From Candidatus Cloacimonadota bacterium (GTDB taxonomy: Bacteria > Cloacimonadota > Cloacimonadia > Cloacimonadales > TCS61): 6,632 nucleotides of DNA. Positions 1 through 5,297 of the stretch are shown here, piece by piece. The stretch lies in NCBI GenBank assembly GCA_011372345.1, contig DRTC01000436.1, positions 1 through 6,632 of the forward strand. Reading direction: 5' to 3'. Position 1 is the stretch's first letter. Each line of letters starts with the position of its first letter. Made by a program: the position numbers and the translations under genes. The notes under the pieces are model-generated. The model ran no database searches, was not told where the DNA came from, and saw only the letters and a list, made by a program, of their open reading frames with translations.

Positions 1-1085
1 CCTCCATAAATCAAACCTGAACTTTTGTATCCATGCTCGAGTTTCCCGAAAATATCCAATCCTTTAAAGAATGAAAAATTTATGGTCTGTCCCGATTTTA
101 TCTCAATCGGAACAGAACCGTATCCTGTTTCGATAATGATATCCACTTCATTACCGTGTGAATCACGAAAATAATATAAATTGCTGTCCAAACCTTTATG
201 AAGCCTGTATTTCAAAAACTCCGAAACTACAAAATTTTCAAAGATCTCTCCCTGCAAAGGGTGAGTTAATAATTGTTTAAAATTTTCGATTCGTAAAAGT
301 TTGCAGATCAAACCGGTATCAAAGAAATACAGTTTTGAGGATTTGGTTAATCTTTTTTTTAGATTTTTATAAAAAGGTCTTAACCGATAGATGATAAAAC
401 TTGCTTCCAAAACGGAAAGCCAATTTTCTACGGTTGGTTGGGAAATTCCAACAGCAGATGCTATTGAACTTTTATTCAAAATTCTACCGGTCCAACCGGC
501 GCATAATTCGAGAAATCTCTGAAATTTGCTGATCTCGACAATATTAATGAGTTGCCTGACATCTCTTTCCAGGTATGTATTGATGTATGAACGGAAGTAA
601 ATATCGACATCCAGATTGCGGTCATATATAGCCGGAAACATTCCTTTGAAAAGAATTTTATTAATGTCTTCTTTTTTATCACTAAAAATTTCTTGATATG
701 AAAAAGGTAGTAACTTCAAAATCGCTGTTCTTCCGGCTAATGATTGCGATAGAGATCGCATATACTCGAATTGGTTACTTCCGGTCAGAATAAAATCTCC
801 CATCACTTTTCGCTCATCGACAATGATTTGAATATAGGAAAAAAGGTCGGGAATACGCTGAACTTCATCGATGATCGCACCGTTTGGAAACCTGGAGAAA
901 AACTTTTTTGGATCAGTAATAGCCAAATCTCTTTCAATTGGATCTTCTAAAGAAATGTATTCTTTTTCAGGAAAAACATTTTGCACGAGTGTAGTTTTAC
1001 CCGATTGTCTGGGACCCGTAATACTGACAACCGGAAAGGTTGCAGCCATTCTTTTTAATACGGCTGTAGATTCTCTTTTAATCAT
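1..1085 (-). CDS. AAA ATPase with DUF4143 domain, C-terminus cut by window edge
   Basis: I translated this by hand. The frame stays open from ATG at 1085 to the window edge, giving 361 full codons and no frameshift. In order it shows a P-loop (GPRQSGKTT, residues 24-32), a Walker B (AIIDEVQ, 70-76), a sensor-like LTGSNQ (100-105), an AGR arginine-finger candidate (117-119), the family signature YLERDVRQL (171-179), a winged-helix stretch (about 203-241) and a C-terminal nuclease-like pattern GNEVD (311-315) with IEIKSG (327-332). This is the AAA_14 plus DUF4143 architecture, usually near 380-400 residues, so perhaps 20-40 are missing. The family is abundant in Bacteroidota, archaea and uncultivated lineages. 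Its cellular role is not established; the PD-(D/E)XK-like motif suggests nucleic-acid binding or cleavage. An AAGGTGA ribosome site at 1091-1097 supports the start. It has its own promoter candidate and no functional link to the transporter is visible. Confidence 0.93.
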   Translation of the reverse strand, partial: MIKRESTAVLKRMAATFPVVSITGPRQSGKTTLVQNVFPEKEYISLEDPIERDLAITDPKKFFSRFPNGAIIDEVQRIPDLFSYIQIIVDERKVMGDFILTGSNQFEYMRSLSQSLAGRTAILKLLPFSYQEIFSDKKEDINKILFKGMFPAIYDRNLDVDIYFRSYINTYLERDVRQLINIVEISKFQRFLELCAGWTGRILNKSSIASAVGISQPTVENWLSVLEASFIIYRLRPFYKNLKKRLTKSSKLYFFDTGLICKLLRIENFKQLLTHPLQGEIFENFVVSEFLKYRLHKGLDSNLYYFRDSHGNEVDIIIETGYGSVPIEIKSGQTINFSFFKGLDIFGKLEHGYKSSGLIYG

Positions 1086-1109
1086 TGTTTTCACCTTTTT
1101 GTGAAATTC

Positions 1110-1145
1110 TAAAGTCGCATTTTATAATTGCACAAAACCTGTCAA
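1110..1145 (-). promoter_or_regulatory. Candidate sigma-70-type promoter of the DUF4143 ATPase gene
   Basis: On the minus strand a consensus -35 TTGACA lies at 1145-1140 and TAAAAT at 1124-1119 can serve as -10. The spacer is 15 bp, shorter than the usual 17. Transcription would start near 1110, about 25 nt before the ATG. The -35 box lies inside a perfect 7-bp inverted repeat (1134-1151), and the spacer holds the word TTTGTGC that also forms the palindrome at 1204-1218. Both suggest repressor control, which is inference. Confidence 0.5.
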
Positions 1146-1151
1146 GGTTTT
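1134..1151. promoter_or_regulatory. Inverted repeat over the -35 box, possible operator
   Basis: AAAACCT at 1134-1140 and AGGTTTT at 1145-1151 are perfect reverse complements around the 4-nt centre GTCA. The repeat covers the TTGACA of the ATPase promoter candidate, so a bound protein would block it. No regulator can be named. Confidence 0.4.
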
Positions 1152-1203
1152 AGCCTGTTATTATGATCTTTATTCGTGATATTTTGGATTTTTGAAAAGT
1201 ATT

Positions 1204-1218
1204 GCACAAAGTTTGTGC
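1204..1218. promoter_or_regulatory. Perfect 15-bp palindrome GCACAAA-G-TTTGTGC, possible operator
   Basis: The two 7-bp arms around a single central base are perfect. The same half-site, with its preceding TT (TTGCACAAA), recurs at 1128-1136 inside the spacer of the ATPase promoter candidate, 76 bp away. One full site upstream and one half-site in the promoter is a common operator arrangement, but nothing here identifies a regulator. Confidence 0.4.
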
Positions 1219-1245
1219 CATTTATAATAACTATTTACAGGTTTT

Positions 1246-1280
1246 TATGCAATTTCAGATCGTGAGTTTGAAATTGCATA
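1246..1280. repeat. 12-bp perfect stem with 11-nt loop
   Basis: TATGCAATTTCA (1246-1257) and TGAAATTGCATA (1269-1280) pair perfectly around an 11-nt loop. The stem is A+T-rich and has no clear T-run on either exit: AAAACCTG on the minus strand, TTTCCTGG on the plus. It is therefore not a textbook terminator, although it lies between the end of the second permease and the ATPase gene and could slow read-through. A protein-binding palindrome is the alternative. Confidence 0.45.
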
Positions 1281-1290
1281 TTTCCTGGAT

Positions 1291-1364
1291 TTGACTCGCA
1301 ACGAAGTGTGAGTCGAAGACAATATTCAATGATCCTCGCTTCACACTCACTTCGTTCACTGCGA
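1291..1364. repeat. Inverted CGAAGTG-type repeat block
   Basis: The segment 1296-1318 (TCGCA, ACGAAGTG, TGAGTCGAAG) and the reverse complement of 1335-1364 (TCGCA, GTGA, ACGAAGTG, AGTGTGAAGCGAG) share most of their words in the same order, making an imperfect inverted repeat. A related string with ACTCG, CGAAG, GTGAG and CAAT lies at 3868-3900 inside the 306-bp unit. It looks like a degenerate dispersed intergenic repeat with no coding content. Confidence 0.4.
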
Positions 1365-1395
1365 ACAAAATTTTACTTTTCAGTGTTAAATTTCT

Positions 1396-1423
1396 ATCCG
1401 TTCAATCCGTGCAAATCCGTGAG
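1396..1423. repeat. Three short tandem copies of ATCCGT(T/G)CA
   Basis: ATCCGTTCA, ATCCGTGCAA and ATCCGTGAG follow each other directly at 9-10 nt spacing. This is a small tandem repeat just downstream of the second permease gene, next to the 28-bp dispersed repeat. No function is apparent. Confidence 0.55.
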
Positions 1424-1438
1424 CCATTTATCTCCTTT

Positions 1439-1466
1439 TGTTCGTCTTGTTAGTTTTGTTCGTTGC
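1439..1466 (+). repeat. 28-bp dispersed repeat, copy 1
   Basis: This copy starts TGTTCG and ends GTTTTGTTCGTTGC. Three other copies lie at 3786-3813 and 3831-3858 (inverted) and at 4064-4091 (same orientation), differing at a few bases each. This one ends 8 nt beyond the stop of the second permease, so that gene has a copy at each end. The repeat has an internal TTGTT-rich rhythm and no protein-coding sense. Confidence 0.75.
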
Positions 1467-1474
1467 TTAACCAA

Positions 1475-3769
1475 TCATTTCTCCGTCGGCACCACGATCC
1501 CCTTGATAATAATATTCTGGAAGAACACGAACACGATAAAGGTCGGAATAGCAGCAATGACCAGCGCCGCAAAACCAACTCCGGCACAACTTCTTTGCAT
1601 CAACTGGTAAATATGAACCATCATCGTCCACATGCTTTTGTCCTGGCAGACGATGAAAGCGAACATGAAGTTACGATAAGCAGCATTAAAAGCACCGAGT
1701 GCAATCACAGCCATGATCGGTTTGGAAAGCGACATGGCGATCTGCCAGAAGATACGATGTTCACTCGCTCCGTCGATGGTTGCACTTTCGAAAAGTTCTT
1801 TGGGAAGTGAATCGAAAAATCCTTTCAAAAGAAAAATGAAATAACCGTCCGCAGCTCCCGGCAGGATCAAGGCAAAGAAGGTGTTCAGGAAATTCAGTTT
1901 TTTAAGTAGCAGAAAGTTGGGAATTCCCATTACCATGGGCGGAAAAGCCATGGTTAACATCAGAATGAGGATTATTTTATAGGTTGCTTTCAGTTTGAAC
2001 CTGCTCATGGCATAAGCAGCCAGCGGATTGATGATCAAAGCAGTGATGATCGCCAGCAAGCAGTAGATCAAAGTGTTCATGATCGCCCGACCATTATAGA
2101 GCATCACATCGAGCACCATCACATAATTGCGTTGAAGGAATTCCCGGAAAATTGCTTTTTTATTTGCTTTGAAAATCTGGTAATCGAATTCCCAGTTATC
2201 GATCGTGATCTCATCAAAATTCGTATAAACCAAACCGTAAGCAGAATTCAAATTTTTTATAGCCTGATATTTTTCCTGTAGAAATTCCAGCCAGAATCTT
2301 GCTTCTTTTTCAACATTGATTTTCAGGAATTGAGGAGAAACAATTTCCCGAACAAATTTCAGCCAAATCCTTTGATACTCGCTGTTTTCTGGTATAGATT
2401 TGGTTGGATAAACATTCATTTCTTTTTTGAAATTCATGCCTAAAGTTTGATTGAATGAGTCGAGATCGAGATTACCATTTTTGTCTGGAAAAACTGTTTT
2501 CATATAATCAAGAAATTCTTTCTGGCAGGTCATCAGCAGAGAAAGGGAAGTGTTTTCTGCTCTTCTTTTAACAAATTCCGTCCAATCTTTTTGCAGATTG
2601 AGGTTATGTTTGGGAAATTCAGTGGAAAGCGAAACTTCCTCAAACGAAGCATATCCCTTTTCATAAAACCGGTTTATCTCATCGATTGATCCATACTTTT
2701 CCCGTAGCCAATCACGGTAATCGAATTCCACACTTTTCAGATAAAGATATTCCGGCTCGATGATATTCTCGATAAAGAAAGTCAGGTCAACCAGCATGGC
2801 TCCGGTTCTCGGTAAATTTTCAGGAATAATAATTTCGGAAAAATCCGGGTAAGAAGTTTTATAAGTCTCATTGAGAAGTTCGATATTTGGATATTTTTCC
2901 CGCAGGAATTTCCTGTATTTTGGGAATGCTGTCGCTTCGATGCCGATATGATGAATGTTTAAAGTATTTTTAACATAATTTATCCAATGCTTTTTGAGAG
3001 GAGAATCCGGCACTTTTCGGGTGAGAAAAATGTTATTCCAATCTGCATAATTTGTTCCCAATTTTTGATTCAGAATTTCCAGTTTACCGCGATAAGTCGG
3101 AATAATTTCTGTTATTAGAAAATGACCGTCGATACTTGCGTAAAGTCTGTCAGAGAGCGGAACATGTTCTCGAAATTCCTCGTATCTTTTCAGGAAATTC
3201 CTATAATCTCCGGTAAAATTCCTAAACAAAATTCCCTTTTCCTCAACTCGAACTTCCTCCCAGGTTGTAACTCCGGTTTTGTATTTCTGATTGAAATTTT
3301 CCAGGCTTTTATTGCATTCCTGTTTTATTTCGGAACGAAAAATTCTTTCATTTCTCGGATAAATTCCGCGACCGAACTGCTCTGCCACATAAAAATCATA
3401 AACCGAATATTTCTGGGAAGAATGCTTTTGAAATTCCTGCCAATCAGCAAATTTTCGGGAATTTGTTTTAGATGGAATTTCCAGAAATTCAAAAGAGAGA
3501 AAACGGTTTTTATACTGCTCGATGAACAAACCGGATTCTTCATTATAACGAGCTTCCGCATATTTCTTAAAAAGCATTTCCTCGTTAAAGAAAAATTCCG
3601 GATAAACGCTGAACTTTTTAGAATCTACATGACTTTTGAAGGAAGATGAAACCATGATCATAAATGGGTAGATCATCGTGATCGCTCCGATTAACAGCAG
3701 CGTGTGGATCGAGATATTGAGCGACCTGATCTTGATCGATTTCCGACCTACCTTTCCAATAATTGACAT
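1475..3769 (-). CDS. MalG-type ABC permease with giant predicted periplasmic repeat insertion
   Basis: This is the inner-membrane subunit of a CUT1-like carbohydrate importer, 764 residues against a usual 270-300. Membrane segment 1 is at about residues 18-44. After roughly 500 extra residues (about 52-552) the remaining five follow: 563-589, 597-622, 629-652, 685-707 and 732-758. The EAA loop that docks the ATPase is at 659-684 (ESATIDGA at 661-668), with the conserved glycine at 667. The insertion falls in the first external loop and holds about six degenerate modules of the form FL+EKYGSIDELN..Y...YADFEEI....P, often followed by W..FV+. Their LN/FN/IN pairs sit at 159, 233, 299, 365, 439 and 507. 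The module recalls repeats in GH42-like enzymes, but no catalytic claim follows. Start: ATG with AAGGA six bases upstream. Partner: the fused permease upstream. Sampled lines over the insertion have 17-26 G+C per 60, against 25-30 over the membrane core. Confidence 0.93.
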   Translation of the reverse strand: MSIIGKVGRKSIKIRSLNISIHTLLLIGAITMIYPFMIMVSSSFKSHVDSKKFSVYPEFFFNEEMLFKKYAEARYNEESGLFIEQYKNRFLSFEFLEIPSKTNSRKFADWQEFQKHSSQKYSVYDFYVAEQFGRGIYPRNERIFRSEIKQECNKSLENFNQKYKTGVTTWEEVRVEEKGILFRNFTGDYRNFLKRYEEFREHVPLSDRLYASIDGHFLITEIIPTYRGKLEILNQKLGTNYADWNNIFLTRKVPDSPLKKHWINYVKNTLNIHHIGIEATAFPKYRKFLREKYPNIELLNETYKTSYPDFSEIIIPENLPRTGAMLVDLTFFIENIIEPEYLYLKSVEFDYRDWLREKYGSIDEINRFYEKGYASFEEVSLSTEFPKHNLNLQKDWTEFVKRRAENTSLSLLMTCQKEFLDYMKTVFPDKNGNLDLDSFNQTLGMNFKKEMNVYPTKSIPENSEYQRIWLKFVREIVSPQFLKINVEKEARFWLEFLQEKYQAIKNLNSAYGLVYTNFDEITIDNWEFDYQIFKANKKAIFREFLQRNYVMVLDVMLYNGRAIMNTLIYCLLAIITALIINPLAAYAMSRFKLKATYKIILILMLTMAFPPMVMGIPNFLLLKKLNFLNTFFALILPGAADGYFIFLLKGFFDSLPKELFESATIDGASEHRIFWQIAMSLSKPIMAVIALGAFNAAYRNFMFAFIVCQDKSMWTMMVHIYQLMQRSCAGVGFAALVIAAIPTFIVFVFFQNIIIKGIVVPTEK

Positions 3770-3775
3770 TAATTT

Positions 3776-3780
3776 TCCTT
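3776..3780 (-). promoter_or_regulatory. Strong ribosome binding site AAGGA of the second permease
   Basis: AAGGA lies six bases before the ATG at 3769 and fixes the start. It is only 6 nt from the edge of the 306-bp unit, so translation of this permease keeps its own site despite the insertion upstream. Confidence 0.75.
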
Positions 3781-3785
3781 ATTTA

Positions 3786-3813
3786 GCAACGAACAAAACA
3801 AACAACACGAACA
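3786..3813 (-). repeat. 28-bp dispersed repeat, copy 2 (left end of the 306-bp unit)
   Basis: Reads GCAACGAACAAAAC at its left edge on the plus strand, the inverse of the copies at 1439 and 4064. It forms the left terminal inverted repeat and lies just upstream of the ribosome site of the second permease. Confidence 0.75.
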
Positions 3814-3830
3814 GAAAACATTTTTATTCT

Positions 3831-3858
3831 GCAACTAACAAAACCAACAAGACGAACA
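3831..3858 (-). repeat. 28-bp dispersed repeat, copy 3
   Basis: Same orientation as copy 2 and 45 bp from it, start to start. It has GTTAGTTGC where the other copies have GTTCGTTGC, and GG where copy 1 has AG in the middle. It is internal to the unit and suggests a partial duplication of the left end. Confidence 0.7.
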
Positions 3859-3903
3859 AAAAAATTGGACTCGACTTCAAAGCGAAGCGTGAGAACAATT
3901 TTT

Positions 3904-3987
3904 CTGTAGCACATTTTTGAATAATGTGAAAGTAAATATCAAGATCGGAATCTTGATTTACTCACAGAATGCAATTCTGTGCTACAG
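3904..3987. repeat. 84-nt cloverleaf-like multi-hairpin element
   Basis: Four helices use nearly every base. The outer stem is CTGTAG (3904-3909) with CTACAG (3982-3987). Inside are hairpin 1 CACATT/AATGTG (3910-3928, 7-nt loop), hairpin 2 of 13 bp with a 2-nt bulge and loop CGGA (3931-3962), and hairpin 3 CACAGAAT/ATTCTGTG with loop GCA (3963-3981). That makes about 33 pairs, with only an AA linker left unpaired at the junction. It can form on either strand, as an RNA or as a DNA cruciform. It is not a tRNA. A palindromic interspersed element or structured mobile DNA is the likeliest reading. Confidence 0.65.
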
Positions 3988-4032
3988 TTTTATCATTGCT
4001 GAAAGTATTCTTTCCAAACTTCACAAGCATTA

Positions 4033-4049
4033 AAAACTTGTTAAGTTTT
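4033..4049. repeat. Small hairpin AAAACTT-GTT-AAGTTTT
   Basis: A perfect 7-bp A+T-rich stem with a 3-nt loop, inside the 306-bp unit. It has no T-run of terminator type and I assign it no role. Confidence 0.4.
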
Positions 4050-4063
4050 CACCATTTTCTTCC

Positions 4064-4091
4064 TGTTCATTTTGTTAGTTTTGTTCGTTGC
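4064..4091 (+). repeat. 28-bp dispersed repeat, copy 4 (right end of the 306-bp unit)
   Basis: Same orientation as copy 1, sharing GTTAGTTTTGTTCGTTGC with it. It forms the right terminal inverted repeat, paired with copy 2. Six bases separate it from the displaced permease stop codon at 4098. Confidence 0.75.
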
Positions 4092-4097
4092 TAATCC

Positions 4098-4173
4098 TCA
4101 TCTGGTATCAACCGTTTTAAATTCCATTCTCGACAATTTTCTCAACTGCAAGATCGTAAATCCCATCAGCATC
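4098..4173 (-). pseudogene. Displaced 3' end of the SBP-permease fusion gene
   Basis: This 76-bp stretch matches 5222-5297 at 69 of 76 bases and encodes the same last 24 residues and TGA stop as the intact upstream permease. The differences are at 4101, 4104, 4110, 4113, 4134, 4149 and 4151. Six are at third codon positions and the seventh (4151) is a leucine first position, so all are synonymous. The copy has no start or body and cannot make a protein. It is best read as the original C-terminal end, cut off from its gene when the nuclease cassette entered. Its first eight bases in reading direction also supply the stop codon of the nuclease gene. Confidence 0.85.
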
Positions 4174-5191
4174 TCCCAATATCGCTATCCAGAACAAGTT
4201 TAACTTCTTTGATCAACTCTTCCTTTTTTGGTATATAGAGAACATATTTGGATGTAAAGATTTGAGTATTAATACCACCCAGTGCGTATTCTGCTACAAT
4301 TTCATCTTTACTTGTGCAGAGAATTATCCCAATCGGTGGATTATCATCAATATCATTAATTTCTGTTTTATAGTAATTGAGATATGCGTTTATCTGTCCG
4401 ATATGTTCCGGTTTCAGTTTTCCTTTTTTCAGATCGATCAGGACATAAGATTTAAGGATTTTGTTATAAAAAACCATATCAACAAAATAGTGGGTATTAT
4501 TCAATGTAATTCTCTGTTGTGAACCCACAAACATAAATCCTTTTCCCAATTCCAGCAGAAAATTTTCTATATGTCGGATAAGTTTGCGTTCCAGTTCTTT
4601 TTCCAAAAGTGGTTTTCTTTCAGGAATACCGAGAAATTCAAAGACATAAGGATCTTTGAGAATATCAGCAGGAACTTGAATTTCATTCCCTTTATGAGCT
4701 AATTTTAGAAGTTCTTCTTTATTGGTTTTTCCTTTGGATAGAAGAAGTCTTTCGAATAGTGAACTCTCAATTTGTCTTTTCAGTTCTCTAACAGACCAAT
4801 TGGCATTTTGACTTTCGATTTCATAAAATGAACGTTTTTCAAATTCAGAAATGGAAATTAATTCGCAATAATGAGACCAGCTCAATTTGCCAGACAGTGT
4901 CTGGCATTTCGGGTAGTTTAGATAGAGCAATCTCATATTTTGCAAGTTACTGCGTGAAAATCCTTTACCTAAATCTTTGCTTAATTTTCGTGAAATAGTG
5001 ATGAGCAGAGATTTACCATACTCAGCTCGGATATTTCCCTGCTGTTCAAATTCCACAATAACTTTTCCAATATTCCAATACATCAATAGAGATTCAGTAT
5101 TTATTTTGCGAATAGCTTTTTTTCTGGATTCTGATACTATTCTTTTAATCTCATTTATTAAGTTAGTATCACTTATATTTTTTTCATTCAT
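4166..5191 (-). CDS. YhcG/DUF1016-family PD-(D/E)XK nuclease
   Basis: A 341-residue protein of the usual family size (about 340-375). The N-terminal half (about 10-150) is the helical DUF1016 part, with LLMYWNIGKVI near 35 and GFSRSNLQNMR at 77-87. The C-terminal half is the nuclease fold: FVD at 236-238 and IDLKKGKLKP at 252-261, where D238, D253 and K255 fit the D...DxK active site, then GQ at 265-266. The family is predicted to cut or resolve DNA and is often found with restriction systems and mobile elements, but its exact role is unsettled. ATG at 5191 follows the permease stop by 30 nt with only a weak ribosome site (AGGA, 10 nt upstream). The stop lies inside the duplicated permease end, so the last residues may not be native. 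Sampled lines have 15-21 G+C per 60, well below the permease. It is probably acquired and has no evident part in transport. Confidence 0.93.
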   Translation of the reverse strand: MNEKNISDTNLINEIKRIVSESRKKAIRKINTESLLMYWNIGKVIVEFEQQGNIRAEYGKSLLITISRKLSKDLGKGFSRSNLQNMRLLYLNYPKCQTLSGKLSWSHYCELISISEFEKRSFYEIESQNANWSVRELKRQIESSLFERLLLSKGKTNKEELLKLAHKGNEIQVPADILKDPYVFEFLGIPERKPLLEKELERKLIRHIENFLLELGKGFMFVGSQQRITLNNTHYFVDMVFYNKILKSYVLIDLKKGKLKPEHIGQINAYLNYYKTEINDIDDNPPIGIILCTSKDEIVAEYALGGINTQIFTSKYVLYIPKKEELIKEVKLVLDSDIGRC

Positions 5192-5221
5192 AACTCTTAA
5201 TTCCTGACTTGTAATTAAGCA

Positions 5222-5297
5222 TCACCTTGTATCCACGGTTTTAAATTCCATTCTCGATAATTTTCTCAACTGTAGGATCGTAAATCCCATCAGCATC
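5222..5297 (-). repeat. 76-bp direct repeat, in-gene copy (permease C-terminus)
   Basis: This forms the last 24 codons and TGA of the intact fused permease and is 91 % identical to 4098-4173, with an identical translation. Homology stops just after the stop codon, where this copy leads into the nuclease gene and the other into the 306-bp unit and the next permease. Confidence 0.9.

Larger units (their letters stand above)
1126..1254. repeat. Long-range imperfect inverted repeat flanking the promoter region
   Basis: The minus-strand text at 1145-1126 (TTGACAGGTTTTGTGCAATT) recurs on the plus strand at 1234-1254 as TTTACAGG, five T, then ATGCAATT. That is about 18 of 21 positions with one indel. 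The arms enclose the 15-bp palindrome at 1204-1218. The plus-strand arm has no good -10 behind it, so I read it as repeat structure and not as a second promoter. Confidence 0.4.
3786..4091. mobile_element. 306-bp MITE-like non-coding unit with terminal inverted repeats
   Basis: The left end and the reverse complement of the right end agree at 26 of 29 bases; both begin GCAACGAACAAAAC. TA flanks the unit on each side (left ...TTTA, right TAAT...), compatible with a TA duplication but too short to prove one. Inside are a second inverted copy of the end repeat (3831-3858), an 84-nt multi-hairpin (3904-3987) and a small hairpin (4033-4049). There is no convincing gene. Removing it leaves a normal short gap between the displaced permease stop (4098) and the next permease's ribosome site, which is the best support for an insertion. 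It could instead be a cluster of independent repeats. Confidence 0.5.
4098..5297. mobile_element. Nuclease cassette bounded by 76-bp direct repeats of the permease 3' end
   Basis: Direct repeats at 4098-4173 and 5222-5297 are offset by exactly 1124 bp and enclose the YhcG/DUF1016 gene. One repeat plus the intervening sequence is the inserted unit. The incoming copy gives the host permease an intact end, as integrative elements do at tRNA or protein gene 3' ends. There is no integrase or transposase inside, so if mobile it must be moved in trans or by homologous recombination. The boundary beyond the repeats is not known; a further TGGG match lies just outside 4173/5297 with a 2-nt gap. Confidence 0.6.

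Noticed and set aside
1..1085. The DUF4143 ATPase might be a broken gene, since only short closed frames occur here
   Set aside because: Hand translation from 1085 shows one uninterrupted frame with all expected motifs in order. It lacks a stop only because the window ends.
1246..1280. Rho-independent terminator of the permease operon
   Set aside because: The stem is A+T-rich and is followed by AAAACC on the minus strand, not a T-run.
3122..3649. Plus-strand 175-residue reading frame
   Set aside because: It lies wholly antisense to the repeat domain of the second permease and has no recognisable motif or ribosome site.
3678..3920. Plus-strand 80-residue reading frame
   Set aside because: It starts inside the permease gene and its NKTNKTN stretches are translations of the 28-bp repeats.
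3904..3987. tRNA gene from the cloverleaf shape
   Set aside because: There is no T-loop GTTCNANNC, no D-arm consensus and a 6-bp outer stem with a 13-bp arm. Lengths and conserved bases do not fit a tRNA.
3786..4091. CRISPR array from the 28-bp repeats
   Set aside because: The copies are in mixed orientation, diverged, irregularly spaced and scattered over 2.6 kb. No regular spacers and no cas genes are present.
4166..5191. Toxin-antitoxin or restriction system around the YhcG-family gene
   Set aside because: No methyltransferase, specificity subunit, second small gene or recombinase lies beside it. It stands alone between transporter genes.
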